Origin: Robertmurraya sp047302285
Lineage (GTDB): Bacteria; Bacillota; Bacilli; Bacillales; Cytobacillaceae
Assembly: GCF_047302285.1 (NCBI RefSeq)
Contig: NZ_CP154845.1
Location: 4,526,001 to 4,590,000 of the forward strand
Length of the DNA: 64,000 nt
Reading direction: 5' to 3'
Shown piece by piece: positions 60,809-64,000 of this stretch (the stretch's first letter is position 1; the number at the start of each line of letters is the position of its first letter). The translations under genes and the position numbers were made by a program. The notes under the pieces are model-generated. The model saw only the letters and a list, made by a program, of their open reading frames with translations, searched no databases and was not told the DNA's origin.

Positions 60809-61386
60809 CGGTCTCCCCTCCTTAACTGTTCCAAATCAAATAATAACTCATAGCCATTGCCATGAACGATAGACCAGTCCCAAAACTCTTTTTCTACGGG
60901 AGCAAATCGGCTTAATAAATATTTAATCACGCCGCCATGGGTGACGATAAAGGGATGTGAAACATTTTTCTCCATTACGAAATGACAAACGCACTCCCAA
61001 CCTCTGTCGATTCGATTGGCAAATTCAGTGAATGATTCCCCATTTGGGGGAGAAAAGACAACAGGATCGTTAAGCCACTTCTGGTAGCTAATATCCCCTT
61101 GTAATTGCTCATACGTTTTCCCTTGAAAAATCCCAAATTGCATTTCTCTAAACTCCGTTACCGTTTCTGGCACAATTGTAGGAAAGAGAAGCTTCATCGT
61201 ATGTAAACAACGGTTTAGATCACTACTTACAAATAAGTCATAGTTATCTGGCTTTAATTGATAAAAAGATAGCTTTGAAATGGCTTCAGCTGTTAATGGT
61301 GAATCATTCCATCCCATATATTGCTTTCTTTTATTCCCTTCTGTTAAACCATGGCGAAATAATGTAATAACCACAGTGTCATCCAT
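60760..61386 (-). CDS. alpha-ribazole phosphatase CobC-like
   Basis: This 208-residue histidine phosphatase shows ITLFRHGLTEGNKRKQYMGW, FREMQFGIFQGKTYEQLQ, and FIVTHGGVIKYLLSRF. In cobalamin synthesis CobC removes the phosphate from alpha-ribazole 5'-phosphate or adenosylcobalamin 5'-phosphate. It overlaps cobS by 43 bp and the short cobU-like gene by 49 bp, unusually large overlaps. Confidence 0.88.
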   Translation of the reverse strand: MDDTVVITLFRHGLTEGNKRKQYMGWNDSPLTAEAISKLSFYQLKPDNYDLFVSSDLNRCLHTMKLLFPTIVPETVTEFREMQFGIFQGKTYEQLQGDISYQKWLNDPVVFSPPNGESFTEFANRIDRGWECVCHFVMEKNVSHPFIVTHGGVIKYLLSRFAPVEKEFWDWSIVHGNGYELLFDLEQLRRGDRCISLREVPLTEKANG

Positions 61387-62135
61387 AATATGATTTCAGT
61401 CCCTTCTACCGATGCCCCTAGTACATCTCCTGTTATGCCACCGAACCATTTCTTCGCTTTGACTCGGACGAACCAATAACAAAGGAGTGCTATTCCTATA
61501 AAAATGAGTAATGGCCAGAAGAAACCTCCCCACCAGATAAGAAGAAAAGCTGAAAAAAGGAGCAGATAAATCGGATATACGACTAATGATCTCCTATTTC
61601 CTGCTTCCTGAAAAAGAGCAGCAAGACCATCCTTTTTGGCAGAAGGAATGGTTATCAACACCAGTCCCATGATACTTTTTCCAAGAAACGGGATGAGCAT
61701 AATCATAAAATAGCTTACAAAAGTCATTGAGCTAATGATTTCATAGATAAATAGGAACCGGCTACTTAATAGAACAATCACCGATAATACGCCAAATGCC
61801 CCACTTCTAGGATCCTTCATAATCTCTAATCTCTTCGCCTGATCCTGATAGGAAAAGTAGGCATCACTTGCATCCATCCACCCATCAAGATGGATGCCAC
61901 CTGTTATGACAATCATCGCAAGCCAAATCAAGAAAGCCATCGCTAAAACAGAAAATGGCGACCACTCATTTAACAAGTACAATAACGTACTGTACAATAT
62001 CCCTTGCAGTAAACCGACTAATGGAAACGATTTGATACTACTTCTGAGATGTTGCTTATCCATAGGAAGGGCAGAACGAATCGGTACCGCTGTGAAAAAT
62101 TGCAGGTTCAATAAGAAGCCTCTTATAAAATTCAC
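61344..62135 (-). CDS. cobS: adenosylcobinamide-GDP ribazoletransferase CobS
   Basis: CobS joins adenosylcobinamide-GDP and alpha-ribazole (phosphate) to make the complete corrinoid. The 263-residue integral membrane protein has about six helices. Conserved segments are FIRGFLLNLQFFTAVPI at the start, TGGIHLDGWMDASDAYFS (metal-binding Asp), EIMKDPRSGAFGVLSVI, and GGITGDVLGASVEGTE near the end. It begins 3 bp after the cobQ stop. Confidence 0.96.
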   Translation of the reverse strand: MNFIRGFLLNLQFFTAVPIRSALPMDKQHLRSSIKSFPLVGLLQGILYSTLLYLLNEWSPFSVLAMAFLIWLAMIVITGGIHLDGWMDASDAYFSYQDQAKRLEIMKDPRSGAFGVLSVIVLLSSRFLFIYEIISSMTFVSYFMIMLIPFLGKSIMGLVLITIPSAKKDGLAALFQEAGNRRSLVVYPIYLLLFSAFLLIWWGGFFWPLLIFIGIALLCYWFVRVKAKKWFGGITGDVLGASVEGTEIILWMTLWLLHYFAMV

Positions 62136-62138
62136 GGT

Positions 62139-63635
62139 TTAAGTCCCCCAGCTATGGACGATTTCCTTGACTCTTTCCCAATCCATATGCTGTTTCAACG
62201 TAAGACTCAGTTCATCGTATTTCTCTTCCTTCAAGTCTTGGCGATAGATCACTTCTTTTGTTGGAAGTAGCTTCTCTTGGCGAATTCCATTTAACCAGTA
62301 ATTCCGAAACTCATCATTATGAAAAAGATGGTGCACATACGTTCCGATTATTTTTCCTTCATGACCATAATAACCTTCTTCTTTGCCATCATCCAAAATT
62401 AAAAACGGACTTCCGTTTTCTATTGGTTCTGTTACACCAAGATGAATTTCATACCCTGCGATCGGCCGATTTCCTTTTACCTGTACAGATTGTGCGTAAC
62501 GTCCTTTGAAACGCACCGTCTTCTTTTCGGCTGTAAACACGGTTGTACTTGGGATCAATTGCAGTCCTTTTAAGCGATTGCCAACAACTCCTGTGTCAGA
62601 GCCAGCCACATCGACAATTTCTTGACCAAGCATCTGATATCCACCACATAGCCCGACTATCCGTCCACCCTTTTTCACATAATCATTCAGCCGCACTGCA
62701 AGTCCCGACTCAATGATGTAGCTTAGATCATGAATCGTGCTTTTTGTTCCTGGAATGATGACCGCATCAGGCTGGCCGAATTGAGAAGGGTTTTTTATGA
62801 AACGAATACTGACATCCTCTTCATCATAAAATGGTTCAATGTCACTGTAATTAGAGATGAATGGTAAATGGATGACGGCTATATCGATGTCCCCATTCCC
62901 TTTTCGATTCGTTTGGATCGATAAAGAGTCCTCACCATCAATCATATGATCATGAACATACGGTAACACTCCTAATACTGGAACTCCGGTTCTTTCCTCC
63001 AACCACTTCGCTCCATCTTCAAAGAGACTCATATCCCCTCGAAATTTATTGATAAAAATCCCTTTCACTCTTTTTCGCTCAGCTGGATCGAGAAGTTCTA
63101 ACGTGCCGACCACATTCGCAAAAACACCGCCTCGGTCAATGTCAGCAACGAGAATAACAGGGACGTCTGCAAGTTCAGCAACTTTCATATTGACAAGTTC
63201 CCGATCTTTTAAATTGATTTCAGCCGGACTTCCTGCTCCTTCAATCACTACTACATCAAAGCTTGTTTCCAATTTATGAAGAGCCTCTTTGATCACCTTT
63301 ACCCCTTCATCATAAAAATGATCACGATACCCTTTGCCCGATAACGTTTGTACAGCCTTACCTAACAGCACGACCTCTGATTGCATATCCGATCTTGGCT
63401 TCAGTAAAATGGGATTCATCCAAACGGATGCTTCGATTTTAGCAGCCTCTGCTTGGATCCCTTGCGCTCGTCCAATTTCCTTACCATCTACGGTTACATA
63501 TGAATTATTGGACATATTTTGTGATTTAAAAGGAGCGACCTTCACATCTTCTAAAGCGAAGAGTCGACAAAGCGCCGTTACCACGAGACTCTTCCCGACA
63601 TCTGATGCCGTACCTTGAATCATCACGCCTTTCAT
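62139..63635 (-). CDS. cobQ: cobyric acid synthase CobQ
   Basis: CobQ amidates four side chains of adenosylcobyrinic acid a,c-diamide with glutamine. The 498-residue protein has MIQGTASDVGKSLVVTALCR (P-loop), KSQNMSNNSYVT, AADIDRGGVFANVVGTLELL-type region, and a triad glutamine amidotransferase domain with VGLCGGYQMLGQEI (nucleophilic Cys) and HEGKIIGTYVHHLFHN (His). It overlaps the upstream cobU stop by four bases. Confidence 0.96.
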   Translation of the reverse strand: MKGVMIQGTASDVGKSLVVTALCRLFALEDVKVAPFKSQNMSNNSYVTVDGKEIGRAQGIQAEAAKIEASVWMNPILLKPRSDMQSEVVLLGKAVQTLSGKGYRDHFYDEGVKVIKEALHKLETSFDVVVIEGAGSPAEINLKDRELVNMKVAELADVPVILVADIDRGGVFANVVGTLELLDPAERKRVKGIFINKFRGDMSLFEDGAKWLEERTGVPVLGVLPYVHDHMIDGEDSLSIQTNRKGNGDIDIAVIHLPFISNYSDIEPFYDEEDVSIRFIKNPSQFGQPDAVIIPGTKSTIHDLSYIIESGLAVRLNDYVKKGGRIVGLCGGYQMLGQEIVDVAGSDTGVVGNRLKGLQLIPSTTVFTAEKKTVRFKGRYAQSVQVKGNRPIAGYEIHLGVTEPIENGSPFLILDDGKEEGYYGHEGKIIGTYVHHLFHNDEFRNYWLNGIRQEKLLPTKEVIYRQDLKEEKYDELSLTLKQHMDWERVKEIVHSWGT

Positions 63636-64000
63636 ACATTTTCCTCCTTCATGGCAATCGGGATTCCCGCTTCCACTAAATAAGCGATTCTAGAGCGAGC
63701 AACAAGTTCTTGATGTAAGTTCCCAATAACTTTGCTATACTTCAGAACGAGCTCATTCTCATCACTGATCCCTTCCCACAGAACTTCATTGCTCACCAAT
63801 ATTAACTCGGCACAATTTGCTTGAACGACATCAATTCCACGTAGTAACTTTTCCAAAATTTGCGGATCCCACTTGTCTTGAGAAAATAACTCATTATTTA
63901 ATAACGTTGTGACACAATCAAGGAGGACAATATCCTTCTTTGAAAAAGATGTAGCGATCGCCTCAATCCCTGTCGATTGCTCCCATGTCGTCCACGGGAA
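63632..64000 (-). CDS. cobU: CobU/CobP, C-terminal part, cut by window edge
   Basis: The minus-strand frame is open from the stop at 63632 to the window end. It reads FPWTTWEQSTGIEAIATSF, then DIVLLDCVTTLLNNELF and ELILVSNEVLWEG, and continues to RSRIAYLVEAGIPIAMK. The LLDCVTxLLNN and VSNEVxxG segments are signatures of adenosylcobinamide kinase/guanylyltransferase. The N-terminal P-loop and catalytic His lie outside the window. A shorter internal frame at 63856 is not the true start. Confidence 0.88.
   Translation of the reverse strand, partial: FPWTTWEQSTGIEAIATSFSKKDIVLLDCVTTLLNNELFSQDKWDPQILEKLLRGIDVVQANCAELILVSNEVLWEGISDENELVLKYSKVIGNLHQELVARSRIAYLVEAGIPIAMKEENV

Overview
The window comes from a low-GC, endospore-forming Bacillaceae chromosome. 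From about 14.1 kb to 54.2 kb the gene order is essentially that of the Bacillus subtilis ddl to groEL segment, shown here in reverse: groEL-groES / ydiL-ydiK / rex-moaC / ydiF / tsaD-rimI-tsaB-tsaE / rRNA and tRNAs / sprT / cmpA / tex / rsbX-sigB-rsbWVUTSR / mazF-mazE / alr / ydcC / acpS / rhomboid / ydbT-ydbS / cshA / murF-ddl. cmpA (spore cortex), the ydcC-type lipoprotein and the eight-gene sigma-B stressosome operon support this. The species cannot be fixed by eye.

Layout. 1-3.3 kb: formaldehyde fixation (hxlR divergent from hxlAB) and a Gfo/Idh/MocA oxidoreductase. 3.3-7.4 kb: a gene-poor, decayed stretch with small membrane proteins, an orphan MazE-like antitoxin, a ParB-like fragment and a frameshifted DUF6431 pseudogene. 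7.5-14.1 kb: a mobile island with a pentamer-repeat tract, an HNH nuclease, an unassigned RAMP-like protein, a 330-bp cluster of GGAGT/ACTCC repeats, a D5/P4-type primase-helicase, an excisionase-like protein, a Cro/CI-type repressor with GTACATGT operators, and a tyrosine integrase ending 41 bp from the groEL stop. 14.1-23.8 kb: CIRCE-controlled chaperonins, the redox repressor Rex, molybdopterin and t6A genes, and a cluster of DnaA boxes between ydiF and tsaD. 23.9-31.5 kb: one rRNA operon (16S-23S-5S, minus strand) with 11 tRNA genes upstream and two downstream, interspersed with unusual repeats that carry truncated tRNA copies. 31.5-54.2 kb: conserved core genes on the minus strand. 54.5-58 kb: a DAACS symporter, a degenerate tyrosine recombinase and a CPA1-type antiporter. 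58-64 kb: a late-cobalamin and alpha-ribazole salvage operon (cobU, cobQ, cobS, cobC, a short cobU-like gene, pduO-type adenosyltransferase, cblT, cblS, a second phosphatase), cut by the window edge.

How the genes work together. The island looks like an integrated satellite or plasmid-like element with its own initiator, iteron-like repeats, repressor and integrase, placed beside groEL where B. subtilis carries prophage 3. The sigma-B operon holds the full sensing and partner-switching cascade, with an internal sigma-B promoter before rsbV. The tRNA cluster matches B. subtilis trnS (Asn-Ser-Glu-...-Gln-Lys-Leu-Leu) and keeps an unoccupied ICEBs1-type attB. The strongest unexplained signals are a tRNA-linked repeat module with a base-pair-compensated helix, phased 20-bp TATCGGTC repeats upstream of ydbS, the island repeats, and the RAMP-like/HNH gene pair.
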